The notes beneath the pieces are model-generated. The model saw nothing but the letters and a program-made list of their open reading frames with translations. It made no database searches and was not told where the DNA came from. A program made the position numbers and the translations under genes. From Corticicoccus populi (GTDB lineage Bacteria; Bacillota; Bacilli; Staphylococcales; Salinicoccaceae), in contig NZ_JBHUOQ010000001.1 of assembly GCF_042686195.1 (NCBI RefSeq), forward strand, positions 1,178,001 to 1,242,000: a DNA stretch of 64,000 nucleotides. Direction: 5' to 3'. Positions 1 to 8,397 of the stretch are shown in pieces (the first letter of the stretch is position 1; every line of letters begins with the position of its first letter).

Positions 1-1336
1 GATTTGCGTTGAAAATTCAATAACATATTTCCTATTTAATTTAGAATTAATAATCTCAATTGAAAAAAATATAATGGAACCTATGGGTTTAAATATCTTA
101 ACCAATTTTAATAAAAAAATCGAAAAATCACTAGACTTTCTAAATATTATAAAACAACCAAATAATAGTTTCCCACTATATGGTGACGGGGAACTCGTCA
201 CTATTGAGAAAATCAAAAAATCTAACATATACGAATACTTTGATAATCATTTATTATTCTCAAACTATACTCATCATCAACTTAAAGGATACTACTTTGA
301 AAATGAGGGTTACATTACAATCAAAAATAAGGATAGTTATTTTTTCTTAAGATGTGGAGATATTGTTAAAAATCATAAACATGCTGATGATTTATCATTC
401 ACTCTATTCCATAAAGAAGAGATATTGATTGATTCAGGAATATATAATTACGATCGGGGAGATTTAAAAGACTATTTTAAATCTCCCAAGTCACATAACT
501 CTATAATGTTAAATGATGAAAGTTATCCTTATCACAAGTCAACTTCACATGAAATAAGAATTGTATATTTCAATGAAGAAAATGAATACTTTCATATCAT
601 TTTACAAAATAATGCTTATGAATATGCAAATATTCTAAGACATATATATATATTGAAAGATAGTTTCTCTATTATATTGTCTGATCATATAATAAGTGAT
701 TTTAAAATCAAAAATAGTTTGATTTTTAATTTTTCAAAAAATATCAGTAATATATTCAACTTAAAAACTAATAATAATAAAATTGTAATTAATGACTCTA
801 TACTTCTACAAACTTTAGATAGCAACTATATTAATATACACCCTAAAAGTAGTAAAAAAGCTAAACTTTCTACACATTTTCACCATTTAGAATATATATC
901 TCAAATTGAATTTGTCAAATTTGATTCTAACGCCCAACTCACATCTATCCTCTCATTTGATCCTGATACTACCATACCTGATACATTAGAATTTTCAGAA
1001 GATGAAATTAGAATTGAGGATTCAAATAAATCATATACTTTAAAGTTTATTAACATTGAAAATGAATTGGTAATAGGAAACTATATAAATGTTGAATTCC
1101 AAGGGAATCAACATTTAGTTCGAACTTACTCTAATATTTTTGATGAGTGTGATTACGCATGGTATATATATATAGGAGATATACGTGAAAAAATAATTTG
1201 GTATCAAGAATCTCCAGAGTTTTTATATAAGTTCAATCAATCTGGGGAATATAAAATTAGATGCTTTGTACGCAATAAACGAAACAAAGATGAAAAGCGT
1301 GAGTTTACTTTCAAGAAATATATTCTACATCATTGA
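1..1336 (+). CDS. Heparinase II/III-family protein, 5' end outside window
   Basis: The reading frame is open from base 2, and the first in-frame ATG (74) has no ribosome site, so the gene begins upstream of the window. The visible part aligns with the C-terminal half of the 903-residue fusion protein at 18730-21441. Shared features are the IKxPNN and GD segments, a NHKHADD segment matching VHKHKDD, and the IDSG/YNYxR core typical of the heparinase II/III domain, so it probably degrades or trims a uronic-acid-containing polymer. The last ~80 residues add a beta-rich module (YAWYIYI, WYQES, SGEYKIR) resembling three-Tyr (Y_Y_Y) domains; similar modules occur in the genes at 16575 and 39606. Any N-terminal helical domain lies outside the window. 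The gene is co-directional with the hydrolase 38 bp downstream. Substrate unknown. Confidence 0.8.
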   Translation, partial: ICVENSITYFLFNLELIISIEKNIMEPMGLNILTNFNKKIEKSLDFLNIIKQPNNSFPLYGDGELVTIEKIKKSNIYEYFDNHLLFSNYTHHQLKGYYFENEGYITIKNKDSYFFLRCGDIVKNHKHADDLSFTLFHKEEILIDSGIYNYDRGDLKDYFKSPKSHNSIMLNDESYPYHKSTSHEIRIVYFNEENEYFHIILQNNAYEYANILRHIYILKDSFSIILSDHIISDFKIKNSLIFNFSKNISNIFNLKTNNNKIVINDSILLQTLDSNYINIHPKSSKKAKLSTHFHHLEYISQIEFVKFDSNAQLTSILSFDPDTTIPDTLEFSEDEIRIEDSNKSYTLKFINIENELVIGNYINVEFQGNQHLVRTYSNIFDECDYAWYIYIGDIREKIIWYQESPEFLYKFNQSGEYKIRCFVRNKRNKDEKREFTFKKYILHH

Positions 1337-1374
1337 GATTAAATAATTAAAGCATATATGTAAAGGTTGATAAT

Positions 1375-2685
1375 ATGATTGACAATGAAACAAAAATAAA
1401 ATTAGAAGATTTAAATTTAGATTTATTATTAACTCTAGATAATAGAACTCTAGTCATTCAAAAAAATAATGTTAGCTACCATTTTAAATTTCATAGTAAA
1501 GTCAATAGTAATAATTTAGTTGTTTTTTCAAATGGAGCATTAAATCGAAATAAAAAAGATGCTCCATTTTTTTCCAGGTTCACCTGGGCAAGAGAGTTTA
1601 ATGCCAATAGTTTGTATATTGACGATCCAACCATCCATGACTCTCATTTAACTGTTGGTTGGGGGGTTGGAGAGAAGGATAATTATTATTTAAAAGAAAT
1701 TAGTGAAATCATTGATAAAATCACTAAACTATTAAATATTAAGAATAATAACATAATCTTTTTTGGTTCATCTGCTGGTGGCTTTATGTCTATTATGCTA
1801 TCTATTTTCAAGAAAAGAAGTCTAGCTATTGCTAACAATCCTCAGATCTGGATTCGAAAAGATACTCAAAAAAATCGGGCTGAAAATTTATACAATTCTG
1901 CTTTCCCAAACATGAGTGAAAAAGAGATAGCTGAAAATTATGGAGATCGACTTTCCGTACTTAAAATGATGGAAGAGTATAACTATATACCTAATATCGT
2001 ATATGTTCTAAATAGATATAGTAATAAAGATTTTAAAGAACAATACCTTCCCTTTGTTGAGTACATTGATAATATTGACAACACTAATGATTCTATTGAA
2101 CTATTGCTCTATCATTCTGACAAAGGTCATGGTGGAATTTATCCACGTGCTAAAACTATACAATTGATAAATAAATATTTAGATTTAAGAAATCCAAGTT
2201 ACAATTTCAATACAAAGAAATTCAATACTTTCAAAATGTATGATAATAATAATAACTATATTGAATCAATGAGAGTTAACGACAATACTCTCTATTTGCC
2301 TGTTAAGTATCTAAAGAAGGATTTCTCATGTGTCTTAGAAAAAAGATTTGAAAGTAAAAAGGGAACTTTAAAAATTGAATTAATAAATAAATATCTAAAC
2401 GCAAAAGGTAGTGGGTACTTACAATATGAAATCGTAAAGAATAGCAAAACGATTTTAATTGAGGATATTTCTAAATGGCCTTTCCAAAATCAAATTTACC
2501 TTCATAACTTGCAACAAAATGATATAATTTTAATCCGAATTAGGACTCTCAAGAATTGTGAAGCCAATTCTTGGTCAAAAGCATCAAGAACTGAAATATT
2601 AAACATTGTTGAACTGACCAAAAGCATAGAATATAACTCACCAGCTTCTTTTTCCAGTCCGTATAGTGTCCAAACCCAAGAATAA
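1375..2685 (+). CDS. Alpha/beta-hydrolase-like protein with C-terminal beta module
   Basis: 436 residues. The nucleophile-elbow motif GSSAGG (Ser133) and a later GHGG histidine segment point to a serine alpha/beta hydrolase, possibly an esterase, acyltransferase or deacetylase acting on a glycan. Residues 40-250 are clearly homologous to the 272-residue protein at 17875-18693 (VVFSNGAL, GWGxG, GSSAGGFMS). The last ~130 residues are an added module ending in SWSKASRTEI, which resembles the C-termini of the glycosyltransferase at 4987 and the asparagine-synthetase-like protein at 8398. The ATG has a modest AAGG site. There is no signal peptide, so it is probably cytoplasmic. It follows the heparinase-like gene in the same direction. 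Exact activity unknown. Confidence 0.75.
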   Translation: MIDNETKIKLEDLNLDLLLTLDNRTLVIQKNNVSYHFKFHSKVNSNNLVVFSNGALNRNKKDAPFFSRFTWAREFNANSLYIDDPTIHDSHLTVGWGVGEKDNYYLKEISEIIDKITKLLNIKNNNIIFFGSSAGGFMSIMLSIFKKRSLAIANNPQIWIRKDTQKNRAENLYNSAFPNMSEKEIAENYGDRLSVLKMMEEYNYIPNIVYVLNRYSNKDFKEQYLPFVEYIDNIDNTNDSIELLLYHSDKGHGGIYPRAKTIQLINKYLDLRNPSYNFNTKKFNTFKMYDNNNNYIESMRVNDNTLYLPVKYLKKDFSCVLEKRFESKKGTLKIELINKYLNAKGSGYLQYEIVKNSKTILIEDISKWPFQNQIYLHNLQQNDIILIRIRTLKNCEANSWSKASRTEILNIVELTKSIEYNSPASFSSPYSVQTQE

Positions 2686-2729
2686 AATTTTCAAAATAAA
2701 TATCTGAACCAAAACTAAAAAATCAAATT

Positions 2730-3400
2730 AAAATTAGGTGAATGAGCGACTGAGATTCGATACCGCAGTGGAAGCCGCTGTGACGTTCGTAAATCAAAAT
2801 GGAACAGCATTCCACTGGAAAAAGGCATAGAAGAAATGTAAAGATTTGAAGAGGTGAGAATAACACTCAACGCCAGGCGTATACAGTCAAAAATCGAAAT
2901 AATTTTTCTAAAACAGGTCCTGATGCGACATCTATGCAGATGAAAGGCAATTATATGCGTAAATGTCGGTTGGTGGTGCGCTATAATGTCTAGACATCGA
3001 CCAGCCATTAGTTTGTACTGAACTACAATGTCTTTGAATCCGTCAGATACCTGGACATTGGTGACGATTTTAAACACGACACAGAGTACAACAATGAATA
3101 TAACTATGAAACATTGATGATTCGATTTGAAAGTATTGAATTGATTATCAGAGTAATGTTTTTCAATCATAGACCTAGAAATATCAGAAAACTCCGAGAC
3201 AGGCTGTGTACTGGACATATGATGAAATCAATATTCAGTACACATATCTGGGGGACAGGTAAACGATACCATGAACAAACAAAGGCCGGGTTACGGAATC
3301 TACATGTATACTAGGAATCCAGCGCACGTCCACTGTATGATATGTGCATTAAAAAATGAGAATCAGCGGAACAAATAGGTTCAATGAAAGTAAAATTTAG
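2730..3400 (+). pseudogene. Decayed transposase remnant, probably IS1182 family
   Basis: No intact ORF runs through this stretch. In pieces of the plus-strand frames one can read FSKTGPDATSMQMKGNYM near 2905-2960, which resembles the SKTDPDATFMRMK segment of IS1182-type DDE transposases. A piece resembling NPSDTWTL follows near 3040, and a Cys-containing tail (RNPAHVHCMICALKNE) near 3315-3355. Several frameshifts and stops separate the pieces. No terminal inverted repeats were recognised. The 167-residue minus-strand frame here is antisense noise. The remnant separates the hydrolase from the ATP-grasp gene. Confidence 0.55.
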
Positions 3401-3557
3401 CTTTCGCCCACTTCTCATCGCGAGGAACGGAAAATAAATATTCTCACTGCACCATCAACATGGTCTAATTAAGCCACCATTTTTCTTTACCATAGTTCTT
3501 AATTTCAGAAGACACTTTAATCTTATTATATTTTTAAAGGCACATACCTCACTATGA

Positions 3558-4754
3558 TTAATCGTTGAAAGAATTATCCAGACCTTCCAACAACACTTTA
3601 TAATTTCTATTAACCTGTCGTTTCTTTCTATTCATGAAACTCAAGTAATTTTTTATATATTGTTTTTCATTCTCAATCGTATAATTAAACCTGGAAGTAT
3701 TAACATACTGGTCCATGGCTATGACCGATTCAATATATGCTTTAGATGGATCTGTCTTCGGACCATAAGTCGGGTACGCAGCTATTGCAATAACAGGGAA
3801 CGAATTAACTTCTAAAATAACTGCCTCTTTATCATCGAAAGATTTCATTATAATATCAAGTCCACCAGTGTATAAACCAGGAAATGAAGCAAGTGCATCT
3901 AATGCCAGCTCTTTAATATCATTGGAAACTGACTCAGTGATATTAAAGAGTTCACCACCATTGGACAAGTTGGATACTGATCCCAGGAGCACTTTCTCAT
4001 CACTTTTTGGAATATAGAACATAGATTTTTCTATAGAATTTAGATACTCTTTCATAGTCTCACTTTTTTTAATTGGATAATTCCTCAAAAATCCACAAAC
4101 TTTTCTAGATTCATTTTTTTTAGCAATTAAATCTTCTATTGAATTTTGACCGTCACCAACTACATATGGCGGTATGCGCACTGTGATTGATAAAAGTGTC
4201 CCTTCAATAATTGTTGCTCTAGCTTCGAATCCTTCCAAAAATTTTTGAACAATGATTTCATTTTTATTCGTTGAACTATTTGCCGCAACTTCCCAATTGT
4301 ATTCGAACCTATCCTCTCTTACATTCACCCTGACACCTTTACCAAGAGTCCCATATAACGGCTTAATTACTACAGAATGATTGGAATCTTTGAAAGATAA
4401 CTCCTTAGCTCTTTCTACCTCTTCTTTGTTGTAGATCTGAGATTCAGGTGTATTTATATTAAAGCGTTTTAAATACCCTTCAGTTTTTAACTTATCTCTT
4501 ACAAGAGAATGACTGAACGAATCATTAGTAGAATACCTTGGTGGTTTAATAGTTGTTATAACAGATTCATCATGCCTGAGTATATCTATTGCCCTCATAT
4601 ATCTTTTAGCTGCTGGTTGAAAAACATATTTAATATCATTATTCTGTAAAAAATTCAAATGAATATTAGGTAAATGGAAAATGATATCATTCGAATAAAC
4701 GTTTTTGTCATATGGGTTCTTTGATAATATATATTCTAAATCTGATACGTTCAT
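3558..4754 (-). CDS. ATP-grasp ligase, cyanophycin-synthetase-like
   Basis: 398 residues, ATG preceded by AAGGAG. The ATP-grasp core is readable: VVIKPLYGTLGKG (nucleotide-binding Lys and Gly loop), the VQKFLEGFEAR hinge, an insert typical of cyanophycin synthetase (VVGDGQNSIEDLI) and the metal-binding ILEVNSFP near the C-terminus. Enzymes of this fold activate a carboxylate with ATP and join it to an amine. The neighbourhood (wecC, heparinase-like genes, glycosyltransferases) suggests it adds an amino acid to a uronic acid or peptide-like substituent, which is inference. The central region is homologous to the N-terminus of the fusion protein at 18730-21441, where the catalytic residues are lost. 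No signal peptide. Confidence 0.8.
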   Translation of the reverse strand: MNVSDLEYILSKNPYDKNVYSNDIIFHLPNIHLNFLQNNDIKYVFQPAAKRYMRAIDILRHDESVITTIKPPRYSTNDSFSHSLVRDKLKTEGYLKRFNINTPESQIYNKEEVERAKELSFKDSNHSVVIKPLYGTLGKGVRVNVREDRFEYNWEVAANSSTNKNEIIVQKFLEGFEARATIIEGTLLSITVRIPPYVVGDGQNSIEDLIAKKNESRKVCGFLRNYPIKKSETMKEYLNSIEKSMFYIPKSDEKVLLGSVSNLSNGGELFNITESVSNDIKELALDALASFPGLYTGGLDIIMKSFDDKEAVILEVNSFPVIAIAAYPTYGPKTDPSKAYIESVIAMDQYVNTSRFNYTIENEKQYIKNYLSFMNRKKRQVNRNYKVLLEGLDNSFND

Positions 4755-4876
4755 AGGTTTCTCCTTCTATTTGCTAAATGAAAGTTTTAGAATGATCAAA
4801 TAATATCCTATGCAAAACTACTGCAGTACTTAAGTTTAATAAATATTTATTGTATTCAACAAATATAATATAGTCG

Positions 4877-4930
4877 TTATTCCGAAACTGGATACTTATC
4901 TTGTGTAGTTGTAAGCATTAAATTATTCAT
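4877..4930 (-). other. Possible 17-residue leader peptide ORF
   Basis: Within the 232-bp gap upstream of the ATP-grasp gene, a short minus-strand frame (MNNLMLTTTQDKYPVSE) starts with ATG about 9 nt after an AAGAAGG ribosome-site-like sequence. It could be a leader peptide, a small protein or chance. No homology is recognised. Confidence 0.2.
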
Positions 4931-4986
4931 TGCATATCGCCTTCTTTTAGTTACCAAATGATACTTTCTATAATAACAACAAAATG

Positions 4987-7569
4987 CTATATACCTTTGA
5001 TTTCTAGTCTTCCGGCATTTAAAAACCCATCACTCTTATAATTTTTTTTGTATTTAATTTTTATTATAATATTACTTTTTTTAGGGACTTCAATGTTTGT
5101 ATACTTGTTTCTTAACTTACTTATGCAATATGATTCTATTCTACTTTCCTTTATTGAAATTAGTTCAATCGTGATAATATTTTTCAAATTATAAAAACTT
5201 TTAATTTTTATATTTTTATCAAAATCAGAGAAATTGTCTATTTTTATCTCATAACTACTACTTGTAGTCACTGGTAATTCTTTCGGTCTAATCAACCAAT
5301 TTTTAGAATCAATATTTAGAATCGCTAAATCATTGGTCAATTCCATTCTAGTTTTTTCATCATTCAATATTATTTTTTCTTTTCCAAAATCTAAACTTCT
5401 TCCACCTTTAAGTTTTTTTTCATTATTAACCAGGGTGACTAAATCACTTAAAATATCATTATTCGAAATGGAATTTGTCTCTATTTCTTTTGCAAAAGTA
5501 TCCAAATCAATCTTATATAACTTGTCATCAGACATTTTTGACATAACACTATTTTCTTCAGTCAATGCTAAAATTGGTGTTCCGCTTCCCAAATAGTCAC
5601 TTAATTTTGAAGGTAGATAAGGATTAAATGGCTTATCATCTTTTGTATTGGCATCGCTAATAATTAAAATATCGTACTGTGTTGTTGCATTTAAAAATTC
5701 AGTATAAGATAAGTAATCATTTACATTTATATACTTTTTCTTTAAATACAATAAGTCATTTTCATCAATTTGATTCTTATTTGTATATAAATGTAATTTG
5801 AATGTTCTATTAAAGTTTGCATTAAGTTGTTCTATTAATTCTACAAATTGACCATAACTTCTTTTGCTATAGAAATTTCCAAAATAAGCTATGTTAATTA
5901 CAGATTCTTCAAATACAATATTAGACTTCTGTAAATTATAATACTCATTCGGGAGTGTCGGGTGCTTCATTATTACTGATTTTTTGCGTATTAATTCCTT
6001 CTCGTCTTCACAAAATCTTGAAATCATATATTCCAACTGATTTTCATTTGTAAAAATTAATTCATCCGCTAGTGCAAACGGGATTAGTTCTGAAATATTA
6101 AAAAGGTTATTATCAACATATTTACTAAAATCATTTAATAATCCATTTTTCATCGATTTTATAAACACTTCATTCTCAACTAAACCGTACCTTTCTTTAG
6201 ATTCAATATCATACAGTAATGGATCAGAAAATTCTGCTGTCCATTTGATATTAGGGTTCATAATCTTTATAAAAATATTAGGTAGGTGAGATATAGGAAA
6301 CATTGCCCTACTGTATACTTTTGAATAGCGTTCTTTATTTTTAGCATAGAAACGTACTGCCGTATCAATAAAACTATTTAAATAGAACATATTACTAAAT
6401 GAAGCTAATTGATTTACAACAATATTACTTCCAACTAGAGGAGATACCATGTCTCTCAATGATAGTTCTTTATGTCTTATGCGACTCATATTATTAGAAA
6501 CCACATCGACTACATCTCCATTATTAATTAACCTTTTAGCAACTATCGTAGCACTTGTATCACTAAAAGGTGGAAAACAATATGAGATAACTAATGTATT
6601 TGCAAAACCACGATTTAATATTGAATAGTTGAAATGCTTTAGAGACATATTTTCAATTGCATCAATTACTCTTTCTCTATCTGTTGGAGCTTCTATTAAA
6701 TACCTATTCATAAAACTGATTTGAGCATTGTATTTAGACCTTACAAACTTGATTAGTGCTGGGTTTGTTATATTGCTAAGCATGTCATCTAATATCTCTA
6801 ATATTTCCAGTCTTTGAAACACTAAAAAATCAAAAGATGCCTTTTTTCTCGAAACTGAATCTTCTCTAATATTTCTGTAGTATATTGCTTCAGTTTCAAC
6901 TGGCAGTATTTTCAGTTTTGGGCGGCTATTTATAAATAACTCACTATAAAATACTGTATCTTCACCACTTCTTAAATAATCTCTGAACTCTTGAAGCATT
7001 ATAATTTCTTTAGGAATTACTTTGCAAACTGTAATAGATGCAATTTTGTTTATATTATCAATCGACACCGGAGCTTTTTCTTGATTATCTATTATTTCCT
7101 TATTAATAGGATTATCAACTATTATTTCATTATCTAGTACATCATGTATTTGTGAAAATGTTATTGTATCTTGTTCCATCCTATCAAAGTTAGACTGTAT
7201 GTAATTCTGTGAAATATAATCATCTATATCTACAAATGTAACATGGCTGTATCTAGCATTCTTCATCCCTAAATTTCTAGCAGACCCAGCACCATTCTTA
7301 TTATTAATTAAAATGACAATATCTAAATTATTGAACGTGGTACTATGTAAGTATGTCAATTCTTCTATAAATTTACCATTTAAAACAATAATGACCTCAA
7401 ACTTTGCATCATTTATTTTCTGATTTTCAATACTTTCTAGACATGAAGAAATAAATTCTTTTCCATCATGAACCGGTATAACTATTGAAATTCCCTTTTC
7501 GAGTTCCTGAGACTGAATAACTGTATCTCTTATATCATTAATTTTTCCATGAAATTTTTCATAACTCAC
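4987..7569 (-). CDS. Two-domain glycosyltransferase (GT2 + GT-B) with C-terminal beta module
   Basis: 860 residues, GTG start eight bases after GGGAG. Residues ~25-250 are a GT-A (GT2-like) domain: SIVIPVHDG, GAGSARNLG, FVDIDDYI with the DxD-type motif, and a GEDTVFY segment. Residues ~320-690 form a second, GT-B-like domain starting with the hallmark ISYCFPPFSDTS, then WTAEFSDP, DELIFTN, YFGNFY and YLPSKLSDYLGSG. The last ~95 residues are a beta-rich module ending GFLNAGRLEI, matching the end of the protein at 8398. Paralogues without this tail lie at 33649 and 36974. It probably adds two sugars in building a teichoic-acid-like or capsular polymer at the inner membrane face. It follows a small accessory gene by 15 bp. 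Confidence 0.8.
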   Translation of the reverse strand: MSYEKFHGKINDIRDTVIQSQELEKGISIVIPVHDGKEFISSCLESIENQKINDAKFEVIIVLNGKFIEELTYLHSTTFNNLDIVILINNKNGAGSARNLGMKNARYSHVTFVDIDDYISQNYIQSNFDRMEQDTITFSQIHDVLDNEIIVDNPINKEIIDNQEKAPVSIDNINKIASITVCKVIPKEIIMLQEFRDYLRSGEDTVFYSELFINSRPKLKILPVETEAIYYRNIREDSVSRKKASFDFLVFQRLEILEILDDMLSNITNPALIKFVRSKYNAQISFMNRYLIEAPTDRERVIDAIENMSLKHFNYSILNRGFANTLVISYCFPPFSDTSATIVAKRLINNGDVVDVVSNNMSRIRHKELSLRDMVSPLVGSNIVVNQLASFSNMFYLNSFIDTAVRFYAKNKERYSKVYSRAMFPISHLPNIFIKIMNPNIKWTAEFSDPLLYDIESKERYGLVENEVFIKSMKNGLLNDFSKYVDNNLFNISELIPFALADELIFTNENQLEYMISRFCEDEKELIRKKSVIMKHPTLPNEYYNLQKSNIVFEESVINIAYFGNFYSKRSYGQFVELIEQLNANFNRTFKLHLYTNKNQIDENDLLYLKKKYINVNDYLSYTEFLNATTQYDILIISDANTKDDKPFNPYLPSKLSDYLGSGTPILALTEENSVMSKMSDDKLYKIDLDTFAKEIETNSISNNDILSDLVTLVNNEKKLKGGRSLDFGKEKIILNDEKTRMELTNDLAILNIDSKNWLIRPKELPVTTSSSYEIKIDNFSDFDKNIKIKSFYNLKNIITIELISIKESRIESYCISKLRNKYTNIEVPKKSNIIIKIKYKKNYKSDGFLNAGRLEIKGI

Positions 7570-7584
7570 TTTAAAAACTCCCTA

Positions 7585-8109
7585 CTATAGCTTAGATGCA
7601 TGTCTATGTAATGCATTGATTTTATTCACTAATTCTTTTTTTGTATCATCACTTTTTTTATAAGCTTTTAATATTTGGTTTGCCTGGTAAAGTATCTCAT
7701 AGTTTTTTGAATGCAATTTAACATCATTGGGTATATATTTAATTCTTTCGAGTATTTTGAAGTTGTTCTCAATAACTGATTCACTGAGTTCCTTAGATGT
7801 ATAAAAATTGATTCTTATTCTCTTATTCTCAACATCAACTGACTTAATAATTGATTCATTTGCAATTTTACTAAGGTTCTCTACTAAAAAAGCCTGCTTT
7901 GTATATAATACTGAAACATGAGTATCTTCTATTCTTAAAATATTAAATTTATCAGAGTGATTCAACTGCATCAAATTATTTATTTCCAGATTAATAATCA
8001 GAGACTTATTTTTTTTTAACTCTATAATTTCCTCAACATCTATATTAGTACAATCAGTAATGTTTATTTCAACAAAACCCTTCTCAATTTCAAGTTTATT
8101 ATATGTCAT
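7585..8109 (-). CDS. Small accessory protein of unknown function upstream of glycosyltransferase
   Basis: 174 residues, ATG with AGAGGG ribosome site. It is rich in Ile, Asn, Glu and Lys with an alternating beta pattern in the first 110 residues and a helical, charged C-terminus (ANQILKAYKKSDD..KINALHRHA). No signal peptide or membrane segment. It sits 15 bp upstream of the two-domain glycosyltransferase and is probably co-transcribed. A different small protein with a helical tail (38996-39622) holds the same position before the paralogue at 36974, so it may be a partner or scaffold for the enzyme. Function not recognised. Confidence 0.6.
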   Translation of the reverse strand: MTYNKLEIEKGFVEINITDCTNIDVEEIIELKKNKSLIINLEINNLMQLNHSDKFNILRIEDTHVSVLYTKQAFLVENLSKIANESIIKSVDVENKRIRINFYTSKELSESVIENNFKILERIKYIPNDVKLHSKNYEILYQANQILKAYKKSDDTKKELVNKINALHRHASKL

Positions 8110-8322
8110 AATTACAATCCCTCTAAAAATTTATTTATATAAATATTATAAACTTACTTCATTAACTATCAAAGTAAAATATAAATTGTTTCTCAGTATA
8201 AGGTTAGAGAACCTGCATTCTAATAATACCCCTACATTATGAAAACGCAATCAAATCTTTAAATGGCAAAAATTACTATTATGTTGTATATTAAATGTAT
8301 ACTCAATATATTCCAATAGGGA

Positions 8323-8328
8323 TATAAT
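8323..8328 (+). promoter_or_regulatory. Candidate -10 box upstream of the asparagine-synthetase-like gene
   Basis: A perfect TATAAT lies ~70 bp before the ATG at 8398, in the AT-rich divergent gap 8110-8397. No good -35 hexamer is seen at 16-18 bp, so the promoter would be weak or need an activator. Nothing else was recognised in the gap. Confidence 0.35.
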
Positions 8329-8397
8329 ATAAGAACAACGTAATTTATAATTTGTGCACATAATATATATCTATTTTACATTAGAGGGGCAAAAGAA

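Noticed and set aside
74..76. ATG at 74 as start of the first gene
   Set aside because: The frame is open to the window edge, no ribosome site precedes it, and the paralogue continues upstream of this point.
2715..3218. 167-residue minus-strand ORF with hydrophobic stretch
   Set aside because: It runs antisense through the transposase remnant, lacks a ribosome site and shows no family pattern.
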